This document shows positions 26,035 through 38,588 of a stretch of DNA of 64,000 nt, one piece after another. The notes beneath the pieces are model-generated. The model saw only the letters and a program-made list of their open reading frames with translations. It was not told the DNA's origin and did no database searches. The stretch covers positions 1,116,001-1,180,000 of the forward strand of contig JAYKKI010000139.1 of NCBI GenBank assembly GCA_039881145.1, written 5' to 3'. Made by a program: the position numbers and the translations under genes. Origin of the DNA: Druceiella hillmani (lineage: Eukaryota; Arthropoda; Insecta; Lepidoptera; Hepialidae). Position 1 is the stretch's first letter. Every line of letters begins with the position of its first letter.

Positions 26035-26309
26035 GTTCAGTATCATATATTATTAATTGTTAATGAAAGTTCCAAGATGTGTAAGAACAGCTACTAGGAG
26101 AAGTTCCATTGTGTATATGATTACTTATTAGAGGAAGGCACAGGATATGCATGACTAATTATCGTAAGAAGTTCGAGATATATCTGACTAACTATTAAAG
26201 GAAGTTCCAAGATGTACATAAAATGCTTTTATATATAGTTCCATTGTGTATGATATATGATTAATTATTAGAGAAAGTTCCGGGATGTATATGGCTAATT
26301 ATTATACAT
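26035..26309. repeat. Degenerate tandem repeat of about 34 bp, about 7 copies
   Basis: Each unit has AGTTCC, then GATGTATATGA-like and TAATTATTAGAG-like sequence. Recognisable starts lie near 26066, 26101, 26135, 26169, 26202, 26239 and 26274. Unit length varies between 33 and 39. Confidence 0.7.
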
Positions 26310-27154
26310 TCTTTGTTACGTATGTAAATGTGTTACAATGAAGATGCCTTAATAAAAATATACTTAAGAGTCTACACAACAAAAAATGTCAAAATATAAA
26401 AGTGAAAATTAATTTGGAAAATTCGTAAATTTTACTGAAAATAACTTATTATTAATTTAAAATGTATGGCTAATATTTCTAATGATATGCTGCGGTGATG
26501 AAGGATATATAAATAATATTCTTTTTCATAACATTTACAGTTGGTCATACAACAAATATGATTAATTAGAAAAATTAACAAAACGCTTTCCCATGTGCAA
26601 TCTTGAAATTAAACTTTGGTTAATTTTATACAAGTAGTTCTTACGTCCATCGAAAGAGCCGGCATAAGGCAAACGATCCTTAGAATGACGGACTTGAACC
26701 TGATCAGAGAGTACTGTCATTACAAGTTCAAAAATGTTTGGTCACGTTTATAATACACTGCGTATAGAATTGCAAGACCCGTGAAGGACCATGTTTTACT
26801 ACAAGGCTGGCTACTGATATCTACCTTGCATAAATGGATTTAAAAACATTCGTGTTAAAATTCAGCATTATGAGTTTTTAATAACTTTATTCGCTTACAA
26901 ACTGTAAGTTCGTGACAACAATGGAGACAGACATGTGAATAAGAAATACTCAATCGCAAGTGAGAAGGAGAGTGAAAGTACGCATTTTTGTGTGAAATGT
27001 TTCCTCGTTTTTGGGATATTAATATAAAACTTGAAAATTCTTTGAAACTTTGTATTTATCTAAACTTTATTAAAAAAATTTTTAAGGAAATCTTATTTTT
27101 TTATATAGATAATAGTGAATGCGATATCTCTATATCTTGCGATATGCATAAGGT
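26310..27154. other. AT-rich stretch, no gene recognised
   Basis: A stop-free plus segment of about 45 codons near 26625-26760 has mixed composition and no known motif. Confidence 0.45.
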
Positions 27155-27160
27155 TATATA

Positions 27161-27222
<62 letters not shown>
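27155..27222. repeat. (TA)n microsatellite
   Basis: Alternating TA with two G interruptions. The long frame 26988-27302 runs through it and is an artefact. Confidence 0.97.
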
Positions 27223-28237
27223 ATAACGTAGTACATTACGTCAATATTTTAATTACACATTTATTAATTAAAATTATTTTCCGATACTACTCGTGTACTT
27301 GAAAAGAAATAGGAAATCTTGTATTAAACCATTCAAGCAACTTGTAACAATGTGTACTGTGTGTCAACAATGGGTACTATTTTTTTATCATATTGTCGTT
27401 GTATTAAGGCGTTTTTCCTCATTTTACGAGGTGTTTTTGATTTCAAACAGGCTGATTTATCCAACGCGGAGACTGTAATATGTTTTAAATATTTGAAAAA
27501 TACTCGATACATGGGATATAATTAAAATATATTCCACATAATAAATAGTGTCGTACAATCATACTATTAACAATCTAAGAAACGCTTGTCACCATTAATA
27601 AATGCTTAAATTTTTTTCTAATTTTTCAGATTGACAGTTTGATTAGACTAAAATTTACGTACTTTATAACTTAACATTTGAAATAAATTTACCCATGTCA
27701 AACTGTTGTGTCCCCTAACTATTACGAAAAGAATTTTCCGATATCCGTTGGAAAAAAAACTTATAGTTACCCTAAATTCCTGTTATCAAGCATGAAAGGC
27801 CCACTGTCCATTTATTTCACTCGACAACTAAAATATTCGGTCGTGCATATTCCAGTCAGCAACTTTACGTAGCGAAAATTATTCCCTTGTCTTTGAATGC
27901 ATATTTTGAATTATTGCATGAATATTTTTTGTAACAAGTAGGAGTAGTATATTGCGAATATTCTACTTGAAATTTTAATGTAATTTTTCCGTTGCCTTTT
28001 TAGATTTTTAATTTCGATTCTAGCCAAACATTCAATGCTTTGTTTGCCTGATATGAGTTTAACATTTGTGCGAATTAATAAGATAATCTGACATTAAAAT
28101 AAATAAAATGCTTCATTTAAATTCAATGGGTTTTTGTCTCTCTATACATTTATGATAATTAGCTTTTTCAAGAATATATTGATGAAGCTAATTATTAAGT
28201 ATGGGTAACAATACTCATTTAAATTTAATAAGTTGTG
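27223..28237. other. AT-rich stretch, nothing recognised
   Basis: The plus frame 27293-27478 has no motif. Confidence 0.5.
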
Positions 28238-28241
28238 TATA

Positions 28242-28325
<84 letters not shown>
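28238..28325. repeat. (TA)n microsatellite
   Basis: An 88-base array with one C interruption. Tyr-Ile repeat frames on the minus strand are artefacts. Confidence 0.98.
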
Positions 28326-28328
<3 letters not shown>

Positions 28329-29140
28329 GTGGACAACGTGAATCGTCCGTTCAAACTGAAACTTTTTAATCATCCTCATTTTGACAAGAGAAAAGTTGTG
28401 TGTTTTTTTTAGTATTTGACACAAAAATATTGATGCAGATGTACATAGAGCGTATGATATCTGTATAGTATATATAGAAATAGAACGATAAACAATAGTG
28501 AATTCAGTGAAGTGGGTGAAAATATGCCAGACACACTTTCTAGTTTAACAAAACACCCTTACAGCCTCGTTGTACTAAATTATAGATACATCACAGTATT
28601 TTTTAAAAAAATAATTATGCAACGTATATACAATAACAAAATGAATGGCGACGAAATATGAGAATTAATATAGCTAATTCTTGAATATGGTTAACTATAA
28701 ACATTTTTATAAAATTGGGGCGTACAGTTTTATACTCGACGGAAAAGAACTGAACAATTGAGAATACGATCAATAATGAACCATAAATAATTGTTAACAA
28801 CCGATTAAAAAATAAAGTTTTTTTACAAAAAAATTAACTGACTTCAACTAACTATGAAAGAAGAAACGCACAGAAAAGTGTAAAATAATGAAAATGCGAG
28901 TATTTAGTTGGATCTTTTGCTGTAAAATTCGTCGTCCATTAAAGCAGTCATGGTCCTGTTTTGCCCGACTGTAATACTCCAACGAGTATATTGTGTTTGT
29001 TACCAGTCTATTTATGTATGAGTGAATGGGTTTGTGTTCATAAGTACCTCCGATGTACCACTGTCTAAAACAAATAGGCGTACGTTTAATAGAATCTCTG
29101 TGTAGACAATGTGAAGGAAAAAATGTTACCAGCTTTTTTA
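28326..29140. other. Stretch with an unassigned minus-strand open frame
   Basis: The minus frame 28848-29273 is 141 codons long, but its N-terminal third is the Tyr-Ile product of the neighbouring TA array. The remaining 98 codons (28848-29140) are more protein-like, with C, H, R and Q residues, yet match nothing I know. No splice or polyadenylation context supports it. Confidence 0.35.
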
Positions 29141-29165
29141 TACACACACACACACACACATACAC

Positions 29166-29224
<59 letters not shown>
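29141..29224. repeat. Compound (CA)n(TA)n microsatellite
   Basis: A CA run of about 20 bases passes into a long TA run. Confidence 0.98.
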
Positions 29225-29229
<5 letters not shown>

Positions 29230-31599
29230 ATACCCATATTTGAAAGAAGACTGCTTCTTTCCAAAATATACAACGATATAGTACATAAAACTACCGACTT
29301 AGAAAACTTTGCATTTCAATACAGAACTTAACTTGTTAATATAATTTCTAACAATGTTAGGATTGTCGAAGAGATGCAATTTAAAATACTTACTGATATT
29401 TAATTTGATGAAACTTTTTAAGTGAGTTAACTTTCGATTATGAAATAAAATGCAACGAATGGATTATCGCAAGCCTATCGGCTGACAAAGTAGCTTATAG
29501 CCGGAGGAACATTCTATTTGCACACTTAGAAATCTGATGAAAATATTTATTTAATAAACATACATACGTGTAATCTCAACGTTCCTATCAGTAATCTTTT
29601 CGTCATATTATTTTATTAAAGACTTTTTAAACAAAAACTTCTTTAGATGGAACCAACAGAAATCGTCTAGTGAAAACTCTTGCTTAACTTAACTTTCATG
29701 AAAAGGGTAATGTAAAATTTGGATTAACTGCCGACAAGAAAATATTCCGAATATAATATAATTAATAAAAATATTCGTCTTTTTATAGAATTTATCCGAA
29801 ATTTGAATCATGTAAAAAGCTTGTAATCGGTTTTTTAAGTGTAGCTATATGCTGGCGCAAAAAATGTAGAGTACTAATTATTTAATTATTGATTAAGCAG
29901 CAAACATATAATTTATTCGGAAGTTATTATTTAAATTTTATATTTGAAATAATTGGTTATAGTCGTTATGACATAAAATTCAATTATAATAATATTATTC
30001 CTTCAATAACCTGTATTCAGTAATAAATTGGCAATAAAATATCAAGTTAAAATGTTGGTGGCAACACTACATAATATATCAAAACGTCAACATGAAATAT
30101 TTATTTGCTTTGCTATTGGTTGTATTCGGTTATTAAAAGGAAAATACAATATTCTTGAGAACACATTTTCAATACACTAACATGTGGATATCAAAGTCGG
30201 GTCAATATGAAGTGGTTAATTTCCTGTCGACGCCATATTAGAATCAACGCCGATATTATTGATGTGCAGATATTATGTTGAATATTGTGAAAAAGTCGTA
30301 TTAAGGATTCATCCTCAGGTCGTTCTAACATTCCTATTAATTAACAAGTGACAATATTTATCACAAGTTTAAATGATTACCTCTCATTTTAACATAACCT
30401 ACGTATTTTCCGAAATAGTTTTTGTCATGTTTTATTGACACCTTAATTTGAAGCTAAGTTATTAACCGAATTGAATTGCGTATATATAAATCTGGTAAAG
30501 TTATTAGTTAAAAACATGGCTTAATTCGAGTTTTAAAGACTTTTTATTGATTGTATACCAGTGAATTTATATCCGCTTTGGAGCCAAAACTCCTATTTAA
30601 AGTAGTCATTTTCTTTTCCACTATCTCGACATAAATCTTTTAGCAGAGTGAACAGTACTCGTGAGATCAAGCAAGTTCTTGGTTTGGTATTGAGCGTAGT
30701 GTGTTTCAACGCCAGACAATAAATAGCATATTATGGTAATTAGTATATAGTACTCGTAACTAAAATAATTTTCTTAAAAAAAACACTCTCAAAATATTCT
30801 TCCCTTCAATTAATAGTGATTTATGAAATCCGTATTAAATTTAAATTAAATTGTTGCTTTTTTGTAGTACAATTATTTAAGAGACTAAGTAAGAATTTAT
30901 CCCTGACTCCATTCATCACAAGTATTATTGTTAATTAAAATTACGTATAGTCATTAATCAATTTAACTTTAAGGTTTTTAATCGACGAAAAATTAAGCTA
31001 GGTAAATGTTGAATATATGAATTTCAGAGTTAGTCGTTTAAAGTAAGATAAAGTCTGGTATCTGATGAAAAGACGATAAAATGTTATTTTCCGTGTTGAC
31101 TTATTCTTTCACAGTTATCGGAAAATATCAGTGGAAAACTGGAAGTCGTTCTCAATTATTACAAATTAAATGTAATTATTCAATTGTCAATCAATGAGAA
31201 AAAACATTTCTTTTTAACTTAGTTAAATGATCACATAATGATATAAATAATTCACTTACTCCAAAGATTTCATTTCATTTTCTAGTTATGCTTTCACCAA
31301 GCCATTTTAAAAATACTTATTTTTTCTTTTTTTTCACATTTTACCTACATTTTTAAATTTTTTTGAACAGGAATTTTCTGCGTTCTCCATATAATGTGAT
31401 GTTATTTTATTACATTTATTTATTTATCAACTTTTATGAATAATGCCTATTGCGGACTTATTGCTTCATAAGTAATCTCTTCTAGTCAACCATAACAATT
31501 GGTATTGAAATTTATTGAGTTACATTAAACAAAAAAATAAAGAATACAAATGTATTAATAATACAATCTATTGAAATGATTTGGGTCGGGAAAGACAGG
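29225..31599. other. AT-rich stretch, no gene recognised
   Basis: No open frame over 60 codons and no repeat was noticed. Confidence 0.5.
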
Positions 31600-32361
31600 A
31601 AAGGACAAGGGCACATAGGAAAAAGTTTCAGGAAAGGCAGGACTTTTTCCCTCGATCTTTGAAAATATTTAGGAACGTGACTTTCCTGGGGTCAGGATCC
31701 AAGTGATTGCAAATTTTTGCTGCTTGGACAGTAAAGGATTTTTCGTAAGGTATGTATAGAATTAAGTAGGGTGAGTAAACTTTCAGATCGTATCCCAAGA
31801 TGGTGAGGAGAGAAATCTTTAAATTTGATAGAAAGATAAGGAAAAAAAAGTGTAAGTATGCGAAGTTGGCGTGGATTACGAACCTCCAGCTATTTGAGAA
31901 ATGACCTGTGTTCAGAAATATGGTCACATTTTCTGAGGCGTACCTAATGAGGTCTACCTAGCACACATCTCCATAATCAATTAGTGGTAATAGGAGTGTT
32001 TGACAACTGTAGATTTTCGTTTTAGTCAGAAGTAAATTTTGACGTTTCAAAGAGTGTATCCTGTTGAAAACATGATGACTAACATATTATTATTATTTGT
32101 TTGAGGGTGCCAACTAAGATTTCGGTCGAAGAATAGGCCCATGTTTTTGTCACAGTTGACGCATATGGTATTATTTAAAACTATTTTCGGGCAACTATAT
32201 AGGTTTACTTTAGAGATCAGTCTTTGACCAATGATGATAACTTGAGACTTGCTTGAGTTAACCAAAAGACCCATTTCTTGAGCCCACTGAAAAATTGAAG
32301 CGAGATCTCGTTTAAGGACTTCGATGGTTTTTGATAACGAATGAAGATCTGAATGCGCATA
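31600..32361 (-). pseudogene. CR1/Jockey-like LINE reverse transcriptase fragment
   Basis: Reading from 32361 down: LSKTIEVLKRDL, then MGLLVNSSKSQV (the region after the catalytic Y-x-D-D box of reverse transcriptases), then MGLFFDRNLSWHPQ, a frameshift near 32050, and LLLPLIDYGDV. A degenerate part follows, then YEKSFTVQAAKICNHLDPDP and FLNIFKDR, the typical C-terminal end of such polyproteins. The Y-x-D-D box and everything upstream are missing, as expected from 5' truncation at target-primed insertion. About 100 residues are degenerate or lost in the middle. In the family, the protein copies its own RNA into the genome; this copy is dead. Confidence 0.78.
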
Positions 32362-33006
32362 TTCTCACTTTGCATAAACTATTATCATTGTCATATGGTG
32401 TAATTTAATAATATATCGCCAGCCTAATTCGTTAACCTACTAAATCCACTTTTGGTAAAATTTACTTTTAATACAAGTCGAAATGCGCAGATTATTATTA
32501 ACGTGTCGTAAAGCAATAACGACTACATTAGCTTAAATATGCGTGAAATGCTTTGCTCGAAGAACTACTTACCAACCGTCAAGCTCCACATCGAAAACCT
32601 GCTCTATCCTATTGGGGCCTCAGTTTCGTATCGATTGTATTCTCGGACATACGTGCCTGTTGCTTTATACTGAATCTAGCTGTGTTTTAGTCAAATATTT
32701 GGTTTTATGTGGATATGCAAATAGCAAATTACGAAGCTATTAAACTTACCTTATTTTGTTTTATCTTTAACTTTTTCTTTTCTATTACTATCTAATATTG
32801 AAATTAAATCTTTTCAATCACATTCAACTCCTAACCTAAACATTAGTGGCTTGGCAGATTTGCGCACTGTAGATCTTTATAGAAAAGGATTTAGCAGTTT
32901 ATTAATTCAATATTTTTGTTGCTCGAATTTGTTAAAGTTTCTAAATTTCATTAACTAAATTATACAAGTAAGCATATTACGGAAACATAAATAAACATAA
33001 ATAAGC
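32362..33006. other. Stretch without a recognised gene
   Basis: The plus frame 32543-32743 has several cysteines but no known pattern. Confidence 0.45.
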
Positions 33007-33660
33007 ATGTCTCGAGGAAAAAAAATGATGGCTTTGGCTATCGAGCCTTGTAACTTATTGAATACATCTAAAAATATTTTTCCAATGTCAGATTATGATC
33101 GTAATAAGAATCAAAGCAGAATATAATAGAACTTTCGGATTCAAACAATATTTACTATGGTTGATGATGTCTATATAATAATTTGATTACAGCAAAAGTA
33201 GATCATTTTTTTCTGATATTGCGTATTATCCCAGAACCACACTTGATAATGCTATGCATTCCACTATAGAAAGTCACCTGAAGAATAAAATCATAAATAT
33301 ACCAGCTGAATATATTACTATCGCAAAACATCGTAAATGCTCAGCACCTTACGCTATATAATATTTGGACAACACCTTCTTCGAACATTTCGACAAAATT
33401 CAGTTTTATAGAATTATATGTCCAGGGAGAAATATACCAATGTTTCAATTCTTTATAAAACTTGCTTTAAGGATGAATGCGACCTTAACGACAAAGGATA
33501 TCTTTGAAACGGAATCCTCATAAGATTGATTTAACGTAATTGCGCCAAAAACAACCAAAACCGACAATTGATTTTAGTAATTACCTAATTATATAATAAT
33601 CCAAATTGCTAATTCCTCAACCAAATTGAAACTTCACCACGAAAAGTTGCTAAGTAATTG
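33007..33660 (+). pseudogene. Pseudogene of an unclassified transposon-like insect protein
   Basis: An ATG frame at 33007 gives MSRGKKMMALAIEP and stops after 39 codons. A second frame (33233-33532) reads NIPAEYITIAKHRKC, a TAA at 33359-33361, then FFEHFDKIQFYRIICPGRN. A further shifted patch near 33553-33590 reads KPTIDFSNY. I recall many uncharacterised insect proteins starting MSRGK/R-K and carrying a pattern like Y-L-D-x-x-F-F-x-x-F-D-x-x-x-F-Y-x-x-I-R-P-G, then P-T-I-D-F. Their copy number suggests a mobile element, but their function is unknown to me. This copy has stops and at least two frameshifts. Confidence 0.5.
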
Positions 33661-36600
33661 ATTTTCTAAATTTTCTGAGATGTGTTTATGTCAAGCTACT
33701 AGTTATACTTCTAAAATATTAAGAAAAGTTGTGAGAACCAACGACAGTTTCAGAATTTTGATACTTACATTATCCTGTTTTTTGTGTCCTGTAAACTTTG
33801 AACAAATGAACTTAGCCGGTTAACAAATTAGGCCGAAGATAAGCTTGGTGTTTGTAATAATAGCTGTAATAATTTATACATAAAATTTGGATCTTTGTTT
33901 ATCTTACTACACACTGAAAAAGGAACAGTGTACATTTTTAAGGTTCTCTAGCCAAATGGCTAATATGTATATTTTGAAATAAAATTACAAGGGTTCTGTT
34001 ATCCGTCTCTATGCCCATATATCACAACCATTTTACTCGGCTTTGGCTTTGAAATTTGAATTGTAAATGTATTCCATGAACCGCTATACAGTGGAATAAT
34101 GGAATTATCAAAAAAAATATATTAGGGGTGGCCATGTACGAGGATAAAAATCCAGTGTACATTGGCATATGGGGCATCATTAGATAGTTCTTACTTTTAT
34201 TATTAATATTAGATAGACAAGATGTTCTAAAATAACCTTGTTATCTAATGTCAATAGTTTTTAAGAAGTATGCTTCTAACATACACAAAATTAAGATAGT
34301 AGAACTTAAAATGCACTTCAAACCAAAATTGGTTTGAATGAGATACGTTGTGCAGCTTTTGAGATATGACATTTTGGTACCGACGGCAGCAATAGCCTAT
34401 ATTTCTACGGAATGCTGGAAACATATCTTTACTGCGAACTTGTGTTAACATACAAGAAAGAACTTACCTTGATAAAGTTTTTGCAAATTTTAATTATGAA
34501 GCTGGAATATGTTACTATTTATTCAGCTATGAGAAACCTGTATGGGCAAACACACAGTTAAATAGCACGATAGTATACATTAATGAAATCATTGATTTAA
34601 GGTGGGCTTGTTCATATATCTGACATTTGGAAAACTAAGTTCATCTTAAAATAAAATACTATAAACTATTATTAAACTTATTTTTAAGTTTTATTATTAA
34701 AATTATTTAAATTTAAAGGGGGTTTTTCTTTTTATAAAAATATTTAATAAAAAGAAAAGATATGTACTTTTTAAGTCGTCATCCCCCAACCGTTACAACT
34801 GTCAAATTATAGCTACAAAAGTAAAAATATACCTTATTGTATACGAAATAATTTTATTATATTATTGTTTGGAGCTACGGAACCCGGGTAAACGATACCG
34901 GAATTTCAAAATGTTTTAATAACTTGAAATAGAATATATTTAAGCATTCCTTTAACATTATAAATTTATGTGGGAATATGGTTGCCTGTTTATTAATTTG
35001 TTGTTTAATAGGGTAAAATCTCTAAAATACATAGTATTTGGATCACACAAAATCGTGATTTTTCCTTTGGAACACAAATAGAATTTTTCAGATCCACCCT
35101 TTTCCTCGATCTTTTCTTCAACGGTTGTTTACTTGGTGTATATATGCACGTAAAATTTTTAGACATTCTCAAAACCGTTTTTCTTGTTCGATTGGGGTAA
35201 AACTAAATTTAAAAATATCTCAGATGAAAATCTACTTTAAATTAATAGAAAGAGAAAATTGATTTACAATAGCCCAAAAATGGCGGCAGCTCAATTTGCT
35301 AAAATACGTATCAAAAATATTCTTAAATCCTATTTTTCTAAAATCTTTAGATGGCCATATTTTCATCGCATTTTGTGGTATATAAAAATTCAAATTCAAA
35401 AGTAATTTTTTGGACAACTTAAATGCAATAATTTATTGTATTTCTTCCTCATGCACTTTATCTGAATATTAAATTTGTCTGTACGATATTAATAATGCGA
35501 CGTGAATTATTATTCAAAAAGTTTACAAAATTCATTTTGCAATCAGCACTTGATGTTATTACAATTTGAAGTACCACTGAATATTTGTTGACTTTAGCAT
35601 TCTGAACACGTGTATTGGGATATAGTTTGCATCACAGCAAATCCAACAACCTTATATACTGTTGCTCCATTGAAATTTATTTTATCTTTCTATTTTTACG
35701 ACAAATATGTTAACTTAGTGGCAGAATATATTACATTTTCTAATTTATTTTTCCCGTATTTTCCTTAAACCTAATCTCAGTGAGTCAATTGGAAAAAGGG
35801 TCACCAGTAACCTAATCTTTATGTGCAAATCCTCAGGCTAATCTATATTATCAATAACCCTCAAGATTATAAATAAATTTGTAAGCTAAAATTAAATAAT
35901 ATGACAAGGAATTTAACTACAAAATTATGCAAGGCGAAAAACTTTCCAAATCTAAATACAATCCGACCAGTACATGTACAACAATAAATCAGACTTAACT
36001 TAAGAAAAATGTTTTTTATATGGTATATTTAAACTAAAGTATAATTAAATTAATTCTATTCATTGCACAGCCTCACAATATTTAGATATGAAAATGTTTT
36101 TCTTGATCAATTAGAATATTTTTACGCGACCATAATCTGCCCTTGTTAAATCAATAATTTTATTAATGAATATTGATGCATTTTTACGAGACAGTGCATC
36201 ATTCATTAAAAAAATCAACTTTATTTGTTTAATCAGGTAAAATGAAAACAGTGTCAAATTTTTACTTAAGTTTTAGGTAAATATGTTATAATGAGATATT
36301 TCAATGAATTGTTTTGTACATTTTTCACTGCCCATAGTAGTAACTTAAAATAAAGAAGCAATAGTTTAGGATTCTACAAAATGTGATTTAATGATATTTT
36401 CAAACTAAATTTAAAATAAATTGATAAAATGAAAAACAATCTAATAATTTTTTCATAATAGGTAATTCAAACTTTCCAAAACTACAATAAAATAAGATTA
36501 ATTTAGCAATTACTGGAGGAATTTAGCAAATAGTATGCGTAAATCATTCCGGCCAACAAAATACTTGTCTATAAAGTGCATGATCCATTCCTACTCCACT

Positions 36601-37176
36601 CGTGTTCTTAAATAAGAGAAACAAGTTTTTTTTTCAAGAGTAAAGACATGTTTCATATTAACATTTTTAAAGAAATTGATAAATTCGAAAGGAATTAAAA
36701 ATTTATTATTTCATCACTTATCTTTTAAAATTTTCTTAATAGTTTTCTATAAAAAGATTAATCTTTACAAGTATACTGACTATAAAAATGTAATTAACAG
36801 TTTTTGCAATAAAAAACTCCGTTAAAAACTCTTTTCCGGGACAATTACCGCTGTCATTAATTATGGCCGTAAATGTTTTATTTTGGAAAAATTGGCTAGT
36901 CCTTGAAGATGCAAGTACGGCTTATTATATATAGTAATCACAATTTTGAGAAGCCGTAAACAAAATCGAAATTTTCAGTGTAAAAAACTGCCATGCATAA
37001 TGATATCTCAACTGCATTTAAAAAAATTCCATTAATTTTTCATTATATTGTATTATCTTCTAGATCGACCAAAAAGTTTTGAAAAAGAAAAAAATCGAAT
37101 ATTCGTACACGTTTTCCACTTATGGTTTTAAGTTTAAAATGATATTTCAAATGACCCTGCTACGTAGGGTGGATAT
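33661..37176. other. AT-rich stretch, no gene recognised
   Basis: Minus frames 34251-34451 and 35232-35417 have no motif. No repeat was seen by eye. Confidence 0.5.
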
Positions 37177-37214
37177 AAATACGTTTTTATGATGCATTTC
37201 ATAAAAACGTATTT
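37177..37214. repeat. Perfect hairpin, 16-bp stem
   Basis: Arms 37177-37192 and 37199-37214 are exact reverse complements around a 6-base loop. It holds no T-run suggesting a terminator. It may be a small foldback. Confidence 0.95.
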
Positions 37215-37765
37215 TTCTAAGTTGAAGTCCCTATTATCTAAGGTATATAACTTCTCGAGCGAAGATGATTAAATTTTCTTTCATCTAACCATTTTTCACT
37301 TCATCGTTTTCGTTCCATTAGTTATTTTCTCTACCACCGCTCAAGTTTTGGGAACACAAATGTGAAGGGTTTGTTCCATAAAATTGTTTTCCAATTCTTC
37401 AATTTCAAATACGGGAGACAATTTTATCATTATAATTCCTAATAGTAGAATTGATTTACAAAATAAAAGATCATCAGTTAGAAAAAAATACAATACTTTC
37501 CCGCTTGCCTTGCTGGTGCTGCCAGTGCGGTTTTCAGTAATTAACTTCCATGAAATACTATAATTTCGCCAATTCTAATTTGAGTACGAAATTTTGTAAA
37601 CTTGTTCCATAAATTATATATTAAAAATATTACTTTCTTTAATCGAGCGAAAAGTAATAAAGTTTAATAATCTAAGTTTGATATTGTGTCTCCTTATTAT
37701 CTGTTCAACGTGTATTAAGAAACATGAAAATAATATTATTATTACTGTACTTTAAAAGAAAATCT
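37215..37765. other. AT-rich stretch, nothing recognised
   Basis: No coding or repeat signal was seen. Confidence 0.5.
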
Positions 37766-37771
37766 TTTATT
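37766..37771 (-). promoter_or_regulatory. AATAAA polyadenylation signal (candidate)
   Basis: Minus-strand AATAAA, about 120 bases after the stop of the candidate exon at 37891-37980. It matters only if that exon is real. Confidence 0.35.
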
Positions 37772-37890
37772 GAAATAAAAAGAACAATTTAAATTTTTCT
37801 CTTATGGCTCTTAACCCTCAAATAATGATTTTTCATTTCATAATTGAAATTATGATTTTTCTTTTATAAAAAAGGGTTCAACGGGCCATC

Positions 37891-37980
37891 TCAGTGAAAG
37901 CGTGCGTCTTGCACTTCCAAATACTTGTTCATGTCTTCTTTAAATTTTCCCTGGCGGGCATACAGAAGACCATGTGATCT
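37891..37980 (-). CDS. Candidate terminal exon, unknown protein
   Basis: On the minus strand, TTTATTTTTAG at 37982 is a good splice acceptor. Thirty codons follow, reading SHGLLYARQGKFKEDMNKY and ending EVQDARFH with a TGA at 37891-37893. Base composition is much richer in GC than the neighbours. An AATAAA lies about 120 bases beyond the stop. The G-x-L-Y-A-R-Q-G-K-F pattern recalls a TPR-like helix pair, but I cannot assign a family. A GTAAGT donor lies at 38028-38033, which would give a 53-base intron, yet only seven non-repetitive bases and then a TA array lie upstream of it, so the previous exon is not located. Alternatives: a chance open stretch or a scrap of a processed copy. Confidence 0.35.
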   Translation of the reverse strand, partial: RSHGLLYARQGKFKEDMNKYLEVQDARFH

Positions 37981-38053
37981 CTAAAAATAAAGGTTATTTT
38001 TGATATGGAAAATAACAGGATTTACTAACTTACTACTGTGCTACAAGTAATAT

Positions 38054-38057
<4 letters not shown>

Positions 38058-38124
<67 letters not shown>

Positions 38125-38129
38125 ATATA
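38058..38129. repeat. (TA)n microsatellite
   Basis: A TA array ending in a short GT run. Confidence 0.98.
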
Positions 38130-38182
38130 AATGACTAAAACAAATAATTATCCTTAGATTAATAGGAATAGTTTCCATTAAG

Positions 38183-38389
38183 TCTGCCCATTTCGTTGTT
38201 TATTGTAAAAGAGATTATAATAAATGGGAGCTGCTAGAAGATCTCTCAGCCAAGAGTATCAATGTGTCTATGAATTCGATAATCACTCCTACAGCAGAGA
38301 TATTTGTGGTAAACGATGATAAAATTAGCAAAACGGAAGGAAATCGGAAAATGAAAATTAAGAAGACTAAGAAAACTTCCATATTTTGA
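38183..38389 (+). CDS. Candidate exon or pseudogene piece, C-terminal, unknown
   Basis: A stop-to-stop frame of 84 codons (38135-38389) has no useful ATG. From 38183 it reads SAHFVVYCKRDYNKWELLED and later ITPTAEIFVV, then a lysine-rich tail and TGA. The order H-F-x-x-Y, W, D, then a closing A-x-x-F-V resembles the end of a ubiquitin-hydrolase-like fold (G-H-Y-x-x-Y, W, D-D, A-Y-x-L), which also occurs in some transposon proteins. That comparison is weak. The acceptor-like CCATTAAG just before is poor. It lies only 200 bases from the minus-strand candidate exon and points away from it, so both are unlikely to be host terminal exons. Confidence 0.28.
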   Translation, partial: SAHFVVYCKRDYNKWELLEDLSAKSINVSMNSIITPTAEIFVVNDDKISKTEGNRKMKIKKTKKTSIF

Positions 38390-38502
38390 AGAAATTATTC
38401 ATTATTTGTATAAAAATTAAATGGGTAACTATTTGTAAATTTTTATTTCAATGGAATGAACACACTGTAAATATAGTCTTTGTGGCAACAGTTAATAACT
38501 TT

Positions 38503-38519
38503 TATATGTATATATATTC

Positions 38520-38575
<56 letters not shown>

Positions 38576-38588
38576 ATATATATATATT
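38503..38588. repeat. (TA)n microsatellite
   Basis: A TA array with G interruptions. The frame 38386-38607 runs into it and is an artefact. Confidence 0.97.

Noticed and set aside
28142..28424. Tyr-Ile repeat proteins (also at 26988, 29086, 38386 and 48427)
   Set aside because: Translations of (TA)n microsatellites.
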